A stretch of DNA of 64,000 nucleotides from Thamnaconus septentrionalis (GCA_009823395.1 CM020501.1:26482361-26546360); one strand, 5' to 3'. Shown: positions 35,640-47,941, counted from the first letter of the stretch. Notes: generated from the sequence alone by a model not told the origin. Translations and numbers: made by a program.

Positions 35640-36055
35640 GACAAATTCCAACATCGAAGAAAGTAAATCTTCTCGTTTTTGTGTGTCAAGATCTCAGTCC
35701 TTGTAATTGGCTTTGAAGTTACAGAGCTGTGAACTGAAGACACTGACAAACTCAGATTGTATGTTAGAGTGAATATTAGCATGAGGCCATCCAAGTATAA
35801 AGTGTGGCCCCACTTCATTGAGGTGGATCGAAATAATAATTAAAAAAAATCAACATCTGTGCCGAGGACGTAGCAGCAAAAGACAGGAATACAACAAACT
35901 GGATTTAAGGGAAATCCTCATTTGAGTCACTGCTTGAATGGAAAATAAAACATTTTGTGTTGTAATTAGAATGCAATTGCTGTTGTTCTTCAAACTGGTT
36001 TTAAAACATCTGCTATCAAAGAAAAGTATTGTTCTGGAACTGTTGTACTGAGAGA
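35640..36055. mobile_element. AGCTGGGTAT-family repeat copy
   Basis: CAGCAAAAGACAGGAATACA, AAACTGGATTTAAGGGAAAT and GTATTGTTCTGGAAC correspond to the reverse complement of the copies at 38254 and 55848, and in direct orientation to 4310-4565. Confidence 0.55.
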
Positions 36056-38253
36056 CATTTGGACCGGTACCTGGCCCTAATGCCGGTACTCTGCTGCATT
36101 ATCGCTCCCTGCCTCCTGCTCTGCTGCTGGAGGTTCATCCCGGCAACAAACAGCCGCTGACACTCGAAGCTCTTTCCCCCGCTTCAGTATTCAGCACTCT
36201 GGAGAGCAATAAATCTGACCTTCATTGCCAATTCCAACACGTCGCGGGGTGAGGGGGTTGAAGGGGGCGGGTACCTCCCCCGTGCCTCTGGTGTGAGCAA
36301 ATTCTGTCACGTCTCCGGGAGGCGTCGGCTGTCGATGCCGCCGATAAAGTTTGTCTTGAGCCTTTCGATTGCGCTGCGAAAATGCGACTGAAACGCACTG
36401 ACGGATGTCGGAGTCTTTCTGTTTCCGTTTTCCGTCTTTCTGCTCGACCCCACATTCAATTTTGCCACATTGGTTGCTTTTGTTTTGTCTCATTTGTTTT
36501 TCACGGGAGCCGCTGCGCATGCATGGCGCTAAACGCCGTCGTACGCTAACAAAGCGTAATTGGGTTGAGGGGAGGAGGGGGGATCGGCTGGCCGACAAAC
36601 CACAGACGCAATTACTTTCGCCCCGTTGCCACGCGCCGTTACTCCCTGTTTGGCGGCCATTGCTAGTCAATCTACGGCGTAAATTGGCGTTTTTCGGCAT
36701 GTTAAGCGGCTCATGTAATATTTAAACGGCTTATTTATTCGCCCCCGGGGCGTCGCGGCGCGCTACCTGCGAGTCGCATTGATGCGGCGGGCATGGTGGT
36801 GCGTGGACACTGTTGGCGGTGAATAAAGAGTGAAAAAAACGGTGGGGTGAGCAGGCGGCACTCGGGTGGGGGTGGCGACAAAATGGGGTTGGCCCGCGTT
36901 GCCATAGAAAGCGAAGCCTTCGGGAAGGAGCCACAAGACGAGTGTTTCCAATAAAGTCGAGTCTCCGCCGCATGGAAGTAACTTAATATTCTGAAAGCGG
37001 GAGCTCCGTGTTTGCCCACTTTTCATTTACGAGCTCCACCGCCAGGCTCCAGAAGACATTTGTTCTTCCTTATCACCAGAGTGGGGTGTTCTTTTTTGGG
37101 GGGGGGGGGTTGTTTTTTTTGTTTCTATTCCAAGCGACACTTTGTGGAAACAACTAATCTGTTTGAGTTTTCACAAAGTCCCCCCTCCCCGATTCCTGAA
37201 GACACAGCAGTCATTAATTCTCGTTTCCCTGCTCTGTTAACCCTTTTACCCGCTCCGTCCTGATCGCCCGCTGATGTATGGGCTCATTAGCCGTTTCATC
37301 CCATTTGCCGCCGATCCAAAATGTTTGCGCTGCACCCGCAGCGATTCATACACATCGCGATTTGACAACATGCAGACCATTAGCTGTGACTGACCGTCCT
37401 CCGATTGGATTTCTGGCGGGGGGAAAGCGACTCGATTAATGACGACCCGAGTCATGGATCAAGGACGGTGGCAGCTGCTAATCTGCCGGAACGTCACTGT
37501 CTCTGGGCGCGAGTGAGGGGGCTGCTTCCTTTAGAAGAAATACGAGCGCGGTGAAAGACCTCATAGTCAAACACTACGCATACAGGACGAGGCTTTTCCT
37601 GTCCATAAAAAACTCAATGAGCCAGAGTTGGGATGAACAACCGCAGGACATAACCGTTCCGCACAGCACAATATGTAAGACCTGGTGTCTATGAAGACTC
37701 CAAACAATCTTGGATCGTACCCTTCCACATAAGCCCTCCGGGTTCAGGGGGATTTATCCACCACAGCCGTCGCACAAAGTGGGAGCTCCACTGAGCGTGC
37801 GACGTGACCCCCGCTATTAGCCTCTAAGAGGGTCCAAATGCCACGGGTAAACGATAGACATCAAGATTAACGGCGGAGAGTGCGGCGGAACAAGGACCGA
37901 CCTCGCCCTCGTGTGGATGGAACGCCGTGATAGAGATCAGGGACACTGTGGATACAAACAAACAAAAGCCTGTCCGACGAGGAAGGAGGAGGAAGATACC
38001 GAGGGTGGATTTACTTCTGTGGTTGGAGAGCTATAGATCTTAAAAATTCATCCCGATCAATCAATCACGCTGGTTTGGCCCTTTACTTCTTTACTTAGGG
38101 ACTGAATGAACGATTCCATCCGCGATCCCATGAATGCAGCAATCATTAGGCCTTATAGACCTACATACTAAAAGATCTAGGGTCCTCTATCGGACCTCTA
38201 TGCTGTTTATTGGAACAAACAGTAATTTTGTGCTTACTCATCATGTAATGGGT

Positions 38254-38740
38254 AGAGCTGGGTATCATTCAGAATTTTTCCACACAATGCCAATTTTAGA
38301 CCCTTGCTTTCCATACTGGTTCCAGAACAATACTTTTTCTTGACACCCGATGATGTAAAAGCAACATGAAAAATAACAAAAACACATTGCTGTTACAATA
38401 CAAAACTTTCATTTTCCATGTTACTGGTGATTCAAATCAGGGTTCCCCGAAAATACAGTTGAGGTGTATTCCCGTCCTCTGCCGCATCATTCTTGGCACA
38501 GATGTTGCATTTTGCCTTATTTTGATTCACCTCAGCATGCCTTTAGATCACGCCTCTGTAATGTGATAGCTAATCTTCAGCGACTTCAGGTCTTGACACA
38601 CGTATGCCAGATGATTACTGGCTCGCAGACGCTAAAGTTTACTGATTTGGAAATTCTGAATTTGGCAGCGAGGGGTGATTAATTTTTCGATATTAGATTG
38701 GATCGGGGTATTTTGGTCGGTGCTACAAATGTGTCCAAGT
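38254..38740. mobile_element. AGCTGGGTAT-family repeat copy
   Basis: Starts AGAGCTGGGTATCATTCAGA and shares TGGTTCCAGAACAATACTTT, TACTGGTGATTCAAATCAGG and GATCGGGGTATTTTGGTC with 55848-56285. Confidence 0.62.
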
Positions 38741-40013
38741 TAGGTCTCTGGGCGTAGTTATGTGGAAGCACCACAGTGCAGCAGTAGCAGGACAGTGGTG
38801 GTGGTAGTGGGACATGTCCAGCATTGGAATCAGCGCAAACATTAGGAATTGCGGGGACCTTGACGGTGCAAATGGGAGTAGATTGCAGCAAGACGGCCTG
38901 GTAGAATTTGAATGTGGTCAAGCCTGGTACCTTTCACGGTCAAAGCAAATGAGACATCAATACTTGATGTGCACTTCACCTTAAATAAACTAGAGTCACC
39001 TGGTCAAAGCGCCGCCAAGCCGCTGCTCTTCTTTTGTTTTTGCCCATTTGCTTAAGTTAACATCTCTTTCTGTGTTTCCCCTGGTTGGGCCGTCTTTCAA
39101 GTGGCGGAGTGTTGACTCTCAGCAGTGCTCTGGTGTGGAGCAGGTGTTCAACAAGGTATCGCCGACACACTCCGCCGGCTGCCGCTCGGCATATTAAGAG
39201 ATGGCCGCTCTTGCTCGGATGATGCATCTGTTCCGGACGCGAGTCGAGTGACACGTTGAATATTAATGGATGCGTTTGAGATTATTATTATTTTTTTTTC
39301 TATTTTTCTTTTCAAATTTGGAATCAAACAATTTTGCCGACCCCACCAACCAGCTGCATCCACCAGGATAATGAGAAAAACTCGACGAGCGGTGACAGAA
39401 ACTTGACAGCTGTGGTGGAAAATCCTGAAAAAATCTCAATTTTTTTTTTCTCCTCTCTTTGCCTGCAACAGACAGACAACAAACAAAAAAATGTAGAAAT
39501 AAAATTCAGGACTTGACTAAGTTAAAAAGAGGGAATATGGATGAATTACTATGAAATAGAGACTGCCATATGTTTGTGATTTTGTGATTTTTTTTTTATT
39601 TCCTTCCCTTGTTTTTCTATTATGTCAGTTTGTTCGTGTCATTTAAGATGTGGCAACTACATTAAGGAAAACTCCCGATAAAAAACTCAAGTGAAAAAAA
39701 GCTGTCGGATTGTTCGGTGAGAGTCTTTTTCCCTAACGGAGTGAATCTAAGCGGCGTTTTGTTTCAAAGCCGTAGGGTCCCGGGAGGCGCTGTTGCTCAG
39801 CGGGAGGTGAGGGGTGGGAAATATTTACATCGTGGAAGGTAATTCAGGCTGGGTTCTCAACACGCTGCCTCGGAGAAGGCAATCCTTTCATCTCAGCGGG
39901 ATTATCCACGGACAAATTAATGGGCGAGTGGGTAAACATGTAAACATCGGTGCACATCTTGTTTCCTATTATTAAAGGCTTTCACCTTGACTCCAATTGC
40001 ATGATAAGGATGG

Positions 40014-40017
<4 letters not shown>

Positions 40018-40047
<30 letters not shown>
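40018..40047. repeat. (GT)n microsatellite
   Basis: 15 GT units. Confidence 0.95.
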
Positions 40048-40049
<2 letters not shown>

Positions 40050-42236
40050 ATAAAGTCTGTTTTAATCCCTCAACATGCTTTTTTTCTTAAAAATGGGATT
40101 ATTATTTTTTTCTTTTTACTTTGGGATAATCGGCTCACTTCCTAGCGTGATATTTCTGAAGCATATCAACAAAAAAAAAATGTAGTAATGTTCCTGTTGG
40201 AATAATAATAAAAATAAGCCAGACCGTTTTTGTTTTTTTTGGAACAGCTCTTTGTAAAATTGTGCTGATGCCAGTCAGCTGGGAAACAGATGCTTGTTTC
40301 TTTGTCGCATTTCATTTAATTCCTCGAATACTGAGGCATCTCATATCTTTTATATTCTATATCTTACTTTCTTTTTACTTATTCGAGTGTGCTGTACCTC
40401 AACATCTCTACTTTTGCGCGCTAAATTTCTGGTGCATGTACATTTCTTTCTGTGCGAAAGCCGAGCGACCCCTCAAAATCTCGTTGCACAAGCGTTATGA
40501 CACGACGCGATCAAAGACTTTGAATCTTGAATTGCTGCGGCTGTTTTGCGGTGTGAAAATTCGACTATTTCACCACTGGTCGACCTTGGCCTTTGCACCC
40601 AACATGAGCTGCAATTTCCCCGCTGCTGCTCCTTTTATACTTTTTGTGAAAAAATGAATTTTATAATTAATTGTGATGCAACAGAACGGCAACAGATTAC
40701 CGCAACGACGTCGCCTGACCTTTTAGACGCGTTGTAAAATGTGATGAACTCATCCTTATCACCCCATGGGATGGCCGTGTTTAATTTTAGCTTAATTAGC
40801 ACAGTTACAAGCAATAATGTCGTGGGGTGCTTTGTCCTTTGGGGAGGGCTGATGCAACACGAAAGGGTTGGAAGTTTCTTCTGCGTGACCTTTCCACCAC
40901 TCATCGGGGTATTGGCCGTTGTTTTGCATCTTGTTCCAAACTTTAGCCGGGAAATCCTCGGAATACGTTTTCAGAGGGAGGGGAGGGGGAACTGCCGAGT
41001 GCAGCGAGTGACGAAGGCAAAAAACCCCTCGTCATAAAACCTCTTTATAAAAGTGTAATGGCTCCCACTCTGAAAATTTACGGGGCCGCTTGATTAATGT
41101 AACGGGCTGCCGTAAAAAAAAGGCTCGTTTCCCGTTCTGACGGGCCGGACTCACTTCCAGGAAAAGTTTCTGGGATGGGAGGGGGGAGGGAGTGACAAAT
41201 GGGGGTGGGGTTGCTTGGCAGATTATTTCTTCTGCTAGTGCTTCCGTGAGATTATCGAAAACTGAAAAAAAAATCCATGGCTCTTCTGCGAGCCGTGATT
41301 GGCGGTGGAAAACGATTAACAGCAGACATCAGGAGATGAAATCAATTTGTCCAAGTACTTCTATAAATATAGATGTGGGACCATGTTTTCCCAACAGGTG
41401 CTGTTACCCTCATGAATGTAGCATCAACATGCGTTGAGGTAAGAAAACGTACCCCAGCAGTAGTTCACCGTACACTTAAATGTCTAGAAGCCAGTGGCCA
41501 CAACTTTCAGCACCTCTTGGAATTGTAGAGGTCAAAGGTGACTTGTATTAATCTTGTGATGTCTGAATGAATTTGGTAATGAAATATTTTTTCAAGTTTT
41601 TCTTTTCCAGATGTGTGCGTACATTATTTTTGCTGACTTGGATATATACAATCTAAAATGTTTTTAAATGAGAATTCAAACTGACTGTCAACATTTCCAC
41701 CTATGGCCTCGAGAGGGAGCTCTAGGCGGAGTTGCTCAGGAGCGAAGACCTTAACGCACTTGGTGATGTTGTCGGGAACTTGGTGAACTTGCTGAGCGCT
41801 AAATTGCTTTTTGCGAACTTGCTATGGTAATTTAGCCCAATCAGCCTGCCAGGTGTCTTCTTTATGCTATTGTGCATCTGAATAAGTGTTAATGCGTCAC
41901 GTTAACTTAACGGAGACCTATTCATCCCGGTGTTCTGTGTGCTATTATGTCGTTGAATAACTTGCCTTCACACATGAAACGTCCGTCCTTGGTCTTGGAT
42001 GTAGAGAATACATTGAAAAAAAAAACTCAACTCGGAGTCCAGTGCGGTTTATATTATGTGTTTCTTTCTATATATTCCCTCTTCATGATGCATGATTGAG
42101 TGATGCCACTGAATATAGAGTACACTATAGAATGTCTTGAAGCAAAACATTTAGAGAAAAGGGAGCCAAAGCCTGGAAGCTTTGGCTTGACAAGCTAGCG
42201 GCGCAAAGACTTGATCGAACTAAACTTTCACAAAAA

Positions 42237-42269
42237 GGGAAGAAGAAGAAGAAGAAGAAGAAGGAGAAG
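42237..42269. repeat. (AGA)n trinucleotide tract
   Basis: About 11 GAA/AGA units, a polypyrimidine run in the ncam2 sense strand. Confidence 0.92.
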
Positions 42270-43011
42270 AGGCAACTTTCCAAGGAGCCTCCTGCACTTA
42301 AGAGGCCTTTCAGCGAATTGTGGCGGCACAAAGAAAAAGGCGGGCGCCCTATTTCTCCTCGACCACGCCGGCCCCCCCATTCTGCTCTCCGCGGCTCCGA
42401 GCCCCCCGATCCCTTTATCTGTCGCTCCTGTCTTGTCTTTTGATTCTTTTTTTTCTCCCATCCTCCTTATCACCGCCTCGCCCGGCCGCCACCGCCGCTC
42501 CTTTCTGCGGCTGCCACAGGGCTCAGAGATGCTTCTCGACAATGAAAGAGGGGAAAAAAAGTGAAAGCAGAGAAAAATCTGTAAAAAAAAATTATAAAAA
42601 GAAATGTGCCAGTGTGGTTTCTTGTGCAGCGATGATGTGCAGATGCTGAAGGAATCGCCAGTGACACCAACTTCATTGCAAAGGAATAGTTTGTTGTAAG
42701 GAAAACAGTCTAGTGTCCGTCAGGTACCTGCTCCACCTCTCCAAGCCAATGTGAGCATCTCCAAAGTTGCAGCTGCTCCAGTCACATCATATATACTGTA
42801 TATATATATACGATCTGTAGGGTGGTTCCTCTCATACATATACAAATAACGCTTCTTCTTTCCCAACCAATCAGGCCCAGGTAATAAAACCAATCTGATA
42901 AGGGATCAAAGCATGACTTGCTCCTTGGGCTGCAGCACTTCTGAGTTGGGATCAACAAATGGTTCTCACCTGATGTGCCATGATATCAAAAGGCCAGGGG
43001 TCATAAACTGC

Positions 43012-43050
43012 GCATATATATATATATATATATATATATGTGTATATGTG

Positions 43051-43099
<49 letters not shown>

Positions 43100-43120
43100 A
43101 TATATATATATATACATATA

Positions 43121-43165
<45 letters not shown>

Positions 43166-43166
43166 G
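43012..43166. repeat. (TA)n with TG interruptions
   Basis: About 150 bp of TA repeat with regularly spaced GTGTATAT and ATGTATAT interruptions. Strongly self-complementary. Confidence 0.95.
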
Positions 43167-43231
43167 CCGCATAACCATTGATTTGATTTGAGTGTTTTTG
43201 TAACTATTTGTATTGTTTTTTTTTTTAGTTT

Positions 43232-43275
43232 TATCTATCCATCTATCTATCTATCTATCTATCTGTCTGTCTATC
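43232..43275. repeat. (TATC)n microsatellite
   Basis: About 10 ATCT units with GTCT interruptions. Confidence 0.95.
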
Positions 43276-43447
43276 ACCATTAAAAAAGATTCTGAATGAC
43301 TGTAAACCCACAAAAAAAAGATGTGTATCAATCTGTTTTTTTTTTTTGACACAACCTTCACTTTCCCATTTAAAAATGGGACTCGCGGTCTGAACAGCCA
43401 CCAAAAAACATGGCACGTAACGTACACGAAACAGATTATTAATGCGC

Positions 43448-43449
<2 letters not shown>

Positions 43450-43505
<56 letters not shown>
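43450..43505. repeat. (AC)n microsatellite
   Basis: About 27 AC units. Confidence 0.97.
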
Positions 43506-43774
43506 CCACCAACTCCGGAGGCAGACAGAGCGCTGCTTCCTTTCCTATGTGGCTGTTGTCAGACTCGGCATCAGTTCCAGTACCACACCTGAGTCACGCC
43601 TGAGTTTAAGTCGCATGACCGGCCAAACTATGAAAAAAAGTGTGACTTATAGTCTGGAAAATACGGTAAAAGAATGTTTAATGTTCACCCGTTGCTTTAG
43701 TGCTGCTTTTGAGAATTTAATTGTGTTTGCAACACTTTTTGCACTTAATTGCTGAAATGTAATTTTTTCGTGTG

Positions 43775-43780
43775 TTTATT
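43775..43780 (-). promoter_or_regulatory. Possible poly(A) signal for a short ncam2 transcript
   Basis: AATAAA on the minus strand, about 165 nt past the stop of the candidate GPI-type exon. The hexamer is common by chance in AT-rich introns, so it only adds weight if that exon is used. Confidence 0.2.
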
Positions 43781-43943
43781 ATTTATCAATTTTTTCTTTA
43801 TCTTAACAAACGTGTCTTGTGACTGCTGCTGTTCATCAGTTAATTAAAGTCGGCTGTAAATGACTGCTACATATCTTGTGTTGCTTACAACACATTTACA
43901 TTTGGACAGTAGATAATCAGTCTTTCACGTGGCTGCTGGATAC

Positions 43944-44065
43944 TTAATGCATAACAGAGAAAAATCGTAAAAATAGTATCGGCACTAGAATAAACAGGAC
44001 CACATCCACTGGCGTGACCTGACCAGGTTCCCCTCTCTCCACGTCAGGGGTCCTTCCATCCTCGC
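43944..44065 (-). CDS. Candidate alternative GPI-type terminal exon of ncam2
   Basis: This is a hypothesis. Downstream of the second FN3 exon, the minus-strand frame ending at TAA (43944-43946) reads through ERGEPGQVTPVD and then a hydrophobic tail, VVLFILVPILFLRFF, ending SVMH. Three AG dinucleotides (exon starts at 44101, 44065 or 44032) would join it in phase 1 to the G left by the exon ending at 44165; the one used here gives a 99-nt intron. A poly(A) signal AATAAA lies about 165 nt beyond the stop (43775-43780). NCAM2 is known in transmembrane and GPI-anchored forms, and the GPI form arises by alternative 3' exon use. Against it: weak pyrimidine tracts, an Arg inside the hydrophobic run, and no sequence match I can recall. 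Confidence 0.22.
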
Positions 44066-44164
44066 CTTTAAGATTCACCTTAGGTTCCAACCCCGCCAGA
44101 CCTCGCATACATGAAGTCAGGAACACAATACATCACGGACGGACAGATGCGGGGCTCCTCTCAC

Positions 44165-44339
44165 CTGTGATGTTGGGCTTCTGCGGCATGAAGAACTGGT
44201 AGAAGGCCGGCTCCGACAGGCCCTTCACGTTGCGCGCCGTGATCTCCACCTCGTAGCGCGTGTTCCACTGCAGCGGCTGCAGCAGGGCGAAGTCGTTGGC
44301 GCCCGGCACCAGCTTGGTCATCCACTGCTCCTCCTTGTC
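44165..44339 (-). CDS. ncam2: ncam2 exon: second half of FN3 domain 2
   Basis: A 175-nt exon, phase 0 in (DKEEQWMTKLVPG) and phase 1 out (KPNIT plus G). It completes the membrane-proximal FN3 domain: LQPLQWNTRYEVEITARN, then KGLSEPAFYQFFMPQKPNIT. LQWNTRYEVEITARN is the tyrosine-corner segment, and NIT is a sequon just before the membrane stalk. The acceptor is CCACCAG and the donor ACAG|GTGAGAG. The G left over pairs with AA of the transmembrane exon to give Glu (KPNITESLFSG). Just beyond the donor is a phase-compatible open frame with a hydrophobic end, a possible alternative GPI-type terminus (see 43944-44065). Confidence 0.94.
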
Positions 44340-44989
44340 CTGGTGGGTGGAGTGGGGAGGGGGTGGTGGAGGAGAGAGAATCTGCTTTAATTCGCTTCTA
44401 AAACCGTTGGAGCCGAGACGCCCGAGTCGTCTTTTATCACATGAAACGACGTCTGACTCTCTCTGTTTCTGTTTCTGTGTGTCTATGTGTGTGCGTGTGC
44501 GTGTGTGTGTGTGTTGTTGCTAATCTGGCCGATTCGGAGGGTGGGGGGTGAAGGGGGTGGGCTTCAGAGGCGGCGCCCACACAGACGGCTCAGTTAAAAC
44601 ACAAAGGCTAAGCCTCCGTTTTCTTGTTTTTTTCTTCTTCTTCATTCCCGCCGAGTTCACACGAGTTGCTGTACTCGTCTGCATCCGTCTGTTCTCTGTC
44701 CCCTCCACCCCCACCCATTATTTCCCACTTTCATTCCGCGCGCCTGGCCTGGCCGACCAAGCCGATGCTCGAAAGAACGATAAGGGGAGGTGGGGTTGGA
44801 GTGGAGCGCCACGTCTCTACCCCTGCTTTTATCCTCCAGCTACCGCGGCTTTCGGAGGCGGTGCATTAGCTGGAAAAATAAGTCGAGGCAAGTCATCGCG
44901 AAAAACCCAGCATTTTCTTAACCGCTCCAAAAAAAAGAAGCTTCTTGCGGACAGACTCGCATCCAAAGACGTTGGCGAGTCTGGTAGCT

Positions 44990-45095
44990 GGAACAGCTGG
45001 AAAAAGACTAAGAATGGCTGCAGTACCCATGCCAGGCCTTGTGTGGCGCTGTAAGAGCGCTCTCTGAAACTGAGGTAATGTTTGCACAAGGAAGG
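44990..45095. repeat. Short repeat, copy 1 (GGCTGCAGTACCCATGCCAGG)
   Basis: GGCTGCAGTACCCATGCCAG, GCCTTGTGTGGCGCTGTAAG and AGCGCTCTCTGAAAC align with 45568-45625. Class unknown. Confidence 0.6.
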
Positions 45096-45156
45096 CATTT
45101 TTTGAAGCTGACAATTTTAGACGAAGTCGTAACCAAAAATGTTAGCTAGTCTAGAC

Positions 45157-45529
45157 CAGGAATGGGCAAACTATGGCCCGGGAGCCATATGCAACCAGTG
45201 AAGCTTTATAATCCTGCCTGTCGAACCTGAAGAAATGATATTTAGAGTCACTAAGCAATAAAATATTTCATCAAAATTTTCAATGTTTTAAGAGTCATTT
45301 CAATAAAGAGCTAAACATTGTGGGGCATCAAAGACACGGATTTTGTTGTGACTTTGGTTTTGTTCATTTTTAATTGATATTAAAGCACGTTTTCGACCTA
45401 TCCTCTGATTTCTTTCTCCTATGAGTTGGCTCACCAAAACACTCCATCCATCTACTGCTGCTCCGCCCCCCTCTGTCAAATTGTACAAGCAATTATGGCC
45501 TCACCAGTCAAAAAGTTTGCCCACCCCTG
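45157..45529. mobile_element. hAT-type MITE (GGGCAAACTATGGCCC ends), copy 1
   Basis: Left end CAGGAATGGGCAAACTATGG, right end AAAGTTTGCCCACCCCTG. CAGGGGTGGGCAAACT-type ends are typical of hAT elements. The internal CTATGAGTTGGCTCACCAAA and ACACTCCATCCATC match the reverse complement of 57168-57486. Confidence 0.7.
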
Positions 45530-45539
45530 TGTGCGACAG

Positions 45540-45640
45540 AATAATTGAAAACGACGAAATAAAAAGGCTGCAGTACTTATCCCAGGCCTTGTGTGGCGCT
45601 GTGAGAGCAATCCCTGAAATCTAAGACCGTATGGGCAAAA
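45540..45640. repeat. Short repeat, copy 2
   Basis: GGCTGCAGTACTTATCCCAG, GCCTTGTGTGGCGCTGTGAG. Related to copy 1 on the other side of the hAT MITE. Confidence 0.6.
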
Positions 45641-46587
45641 AACAAAAATCTGGTCAACTGAGACTATGACATCATCGTTTAAATAAACACACATACAAAA
45701 AAACTCCAAACAAATGAGCAATAGGCATTCACCAGTTTCCAAACATTCCCACTCTGGAAATCTGTATTTAATAAATGTGCGGTTGTGGTTTCTGAAAACC
45801 GGGAATGACCAAAAAGCTGTTTGCGAGCTCTGATTGGTCCGTTCCACGTGCTGTTTTTCGCTTCCGACCGCAGCGTTGTTTAACATGCCGTCACTTTCCG
45901 CAGCGGGAAGGAAGAGAAAAGCAGTTACGTGGTCACATTAGTGTTTTATTATTGCTATTATTATTATTATTATTTTTTTGAGGTACTCATAATCCACTTA
46001 GTCCAGCCGAGGGTTCCTGAACAAACGCACGCCTGCCTTATCTGGTGACTTCAAGCTGCTTTCTGCCTCCGCCGAACAATAAAAATCAACAACTTAAACG
46101 GTTCAGTGCGCTCTCGCTCGGGGGCGAAGGAAGGGACAGTGGGGGGGGAAAAAAAAAAAAAAACGTGTGTAAAAAGCAAAGCAGGAAAAACAGGTTCCCA
46201 GCCGGAGTATTTTTTCATTTCGCCACTCAACTCAGCGCCATCGACAGGAACCTATTAAGCTGGTGAGTCGCGTTCGCTCGCCCGCTCGCTCAGAGCGGTT
46301 TGAATGGATTCCCGATGTCACATCCACAGATCGCCATTGTGTCCGGCAACAAAAGGCGGGGTCGATGCGTTTAGACTGTTTTGGAGTCCCTTTTATGTGA
46401 GACAAAAAGAAAAAAAAAGAAAATGAAAAAACGAAAAAAATAAACTCCGACTCAAAGAGGGAGGCAGAGACGAAAGAAAGAGAAAATAAGAAAAACAGAC
46501 ATTGAATGGGACAAGTGGCGTTTTGTTCAGGCAGCGGAATCCGGCTTCAACTTACTCCGGAAAAGAATATTGAATAAAAAATAAAAT

Positions 46588-47045
46588 TAACATTCCAAAT
46601 GTTAACGCTTGCCCCCTTTTTCCACTGGTCCACTTGTGGAAATCAGTCCCTTTTCACGTCAGGAATTCACAAACTTGAATCCAAGGGGGAATCCAGTTTT
46701 GGATTCTGGGTCGAATTCCGGGATCAGGAAGCGGCAAACTCTGACTCCGCGGGCGGGGCGTCGGGACAATGGATAAAACATGATTTCGCCCCCCAGGGTG
46801 AGAGGACGAATCCCTCCGTGTTCTTCCTTTCATGGTCTTCTTTTCAAACATTCCCACTCTGAAAAGCTGGTGTGTGCGGTGGGAGTTTTTATTGTTTGCA
46901 CTGAAACCCTCTTCTTTGTGTGAACTGAAACTTAAATGTGAACTAAAATAAAAATAAATGAACATTCCAAATGTTAGAGTAAAATCATCCTTCCCATCTC
47001 CTTCCACTCGCTCCTCTTCTCAGCTGGTCCACTTGTGGAAATCAG
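46588..47045. repeat. Pair of direct repeats about 370 bp apart
   Basis: AACATTCCAAATGTTA and CTGGTCCACTTGTGGAAATC occur at 46588-46655 and again at 46960-47045, with different spacing. AACATTCCAAATGTT is itself nearly palindromic. Confidence 0.75.
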
Positions 47046-47819
47046 TCCGTCCTCAGACATTCTGTTGGGGAAACATCTGGGATGCGTCGGGCCTTAATCC
47101 CCCCAGAAGAGATCATCGCTCCCTCTGGATTTTGCTCACATTTGAAATGCATGGGAAGTATCCGCGGGGGTAAATACACCTGTTGTCGCCAAGTTCGCCG
47201 TGAATGAATCTCAAGAAAAGTTCCTGTGTGTAATATTTGGCCTGATTTACAATATAAAACATACTGCCAGCAAATACATTAATAAAAGTGTATAGTTGCT
47301 GTACAATGAATGTAATTTGGTTTTCCGACCCAAAGAACGGTTCTTACTTATATATGAGAATTTACATAGAGCAAGGATCTTGCTCTATGTATAGTTGCCA
47401 TCTTGCACCACCATATTTCTAAGGAAACCTGGTGTGGACAATCCAGCTTGTCTGACAGCGCATTTTGTAATTAGGGTGAAAGCTCCATCCTCAAAGAAAC
47501 CAATGAAGAAGAAGGTTGGCGAGGTTTCGATCCAAGGTTTGTGCACGCAGGCCACCGTTGTTCACTGGCAAGCTTGAGAGAGGGAGTGTGAGATTGTGAG
47601 CACTGCAATCTAAAATGTAACCACTTGTCGCTGTTTCTTCTTCAAAATCTCCAAATATTACACACTTAACCTTGAGCGGAAGGGCTGGATACGGAAGAAC
47701 ACGAGTGGGGAAAGTGCATTCCGCGGGAACACCGCAAGACGGATGCGTGAAAACGACGTTGAAAAATACTTTAGCTATCCAGCCGCAGTGAGAGGCTAGT
47801 TAAAAGGAAATGCGCTCAC

Positions 47820-47941
47820 CGTTTTGTACTTGACGATGTACTCCACGATGGGCATCCCACCATCATCCTGCTTGACCAGGCCCAGTCGGAAGGCCTTGCC
47901 CACTCCTCTCTGGCCGTGAACCGCGGGTGGACTGGGCTCTC
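47820..47941 (-). CDS. ncam2: ncam2 exon: first half of FN3 domain 2
   Basis: A 122-nt exon entering in phase 1 (C+GA gives Arg of [10 protein letters not shown]) and leaving in phase 0 after KYKT. Residues: [19 protein letters not shown], then [16 protein letters not shown]. The KQDDGGxPIxEYIVKYR-type motif is a hallmark of the second FN3 domain of NCAM1 and NCAM2. The acceptor is CCCCTCAG and the donor ACG|GTGAGC. A (TG)n microsatellite lies about 60 bases upstream of the acceptor (48003-48041 on the plus strand as GT), which may affect spacing to the branch point. Confidence 0.94.

Larger units (their letters stand above)
31271..44164 (-). other. ncam2: ncam2 intron between FN3-2 and transmembrane exons (12.9 kb)
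   Basis: No constitutive exon recognised. Contains minisatellite blocks 4 and 5, microsatellites, AGCTGGGTAT-type elements at 35640 and 38254 and the candidate GPI-type exon near its 5' end. Stretches 32000-33900, 34620-35170, 36080-38250 and 39000-42200 show no repeat family or gene; 36700-37450 is GC-richer with several CCAAT and ATTA cores and could include conserved noncoding sequence. Confidence 0.55.
44340..47819 (-). other. ncam2: ncam2 intron between the two halves of FN3-2
   Basis: Contains a hAT-type MITE (45157-45529) sitting between two copies of a short repeat, and a pair of direct repeats at 46588-46665 and 46960-47045. 47060-47800 shows nothing recognisable. Confidence 0.6.

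Noticed and set aside
42913..43191. Tyr-Ile repeat frames
   Set aside because: Translation of (TA)n.
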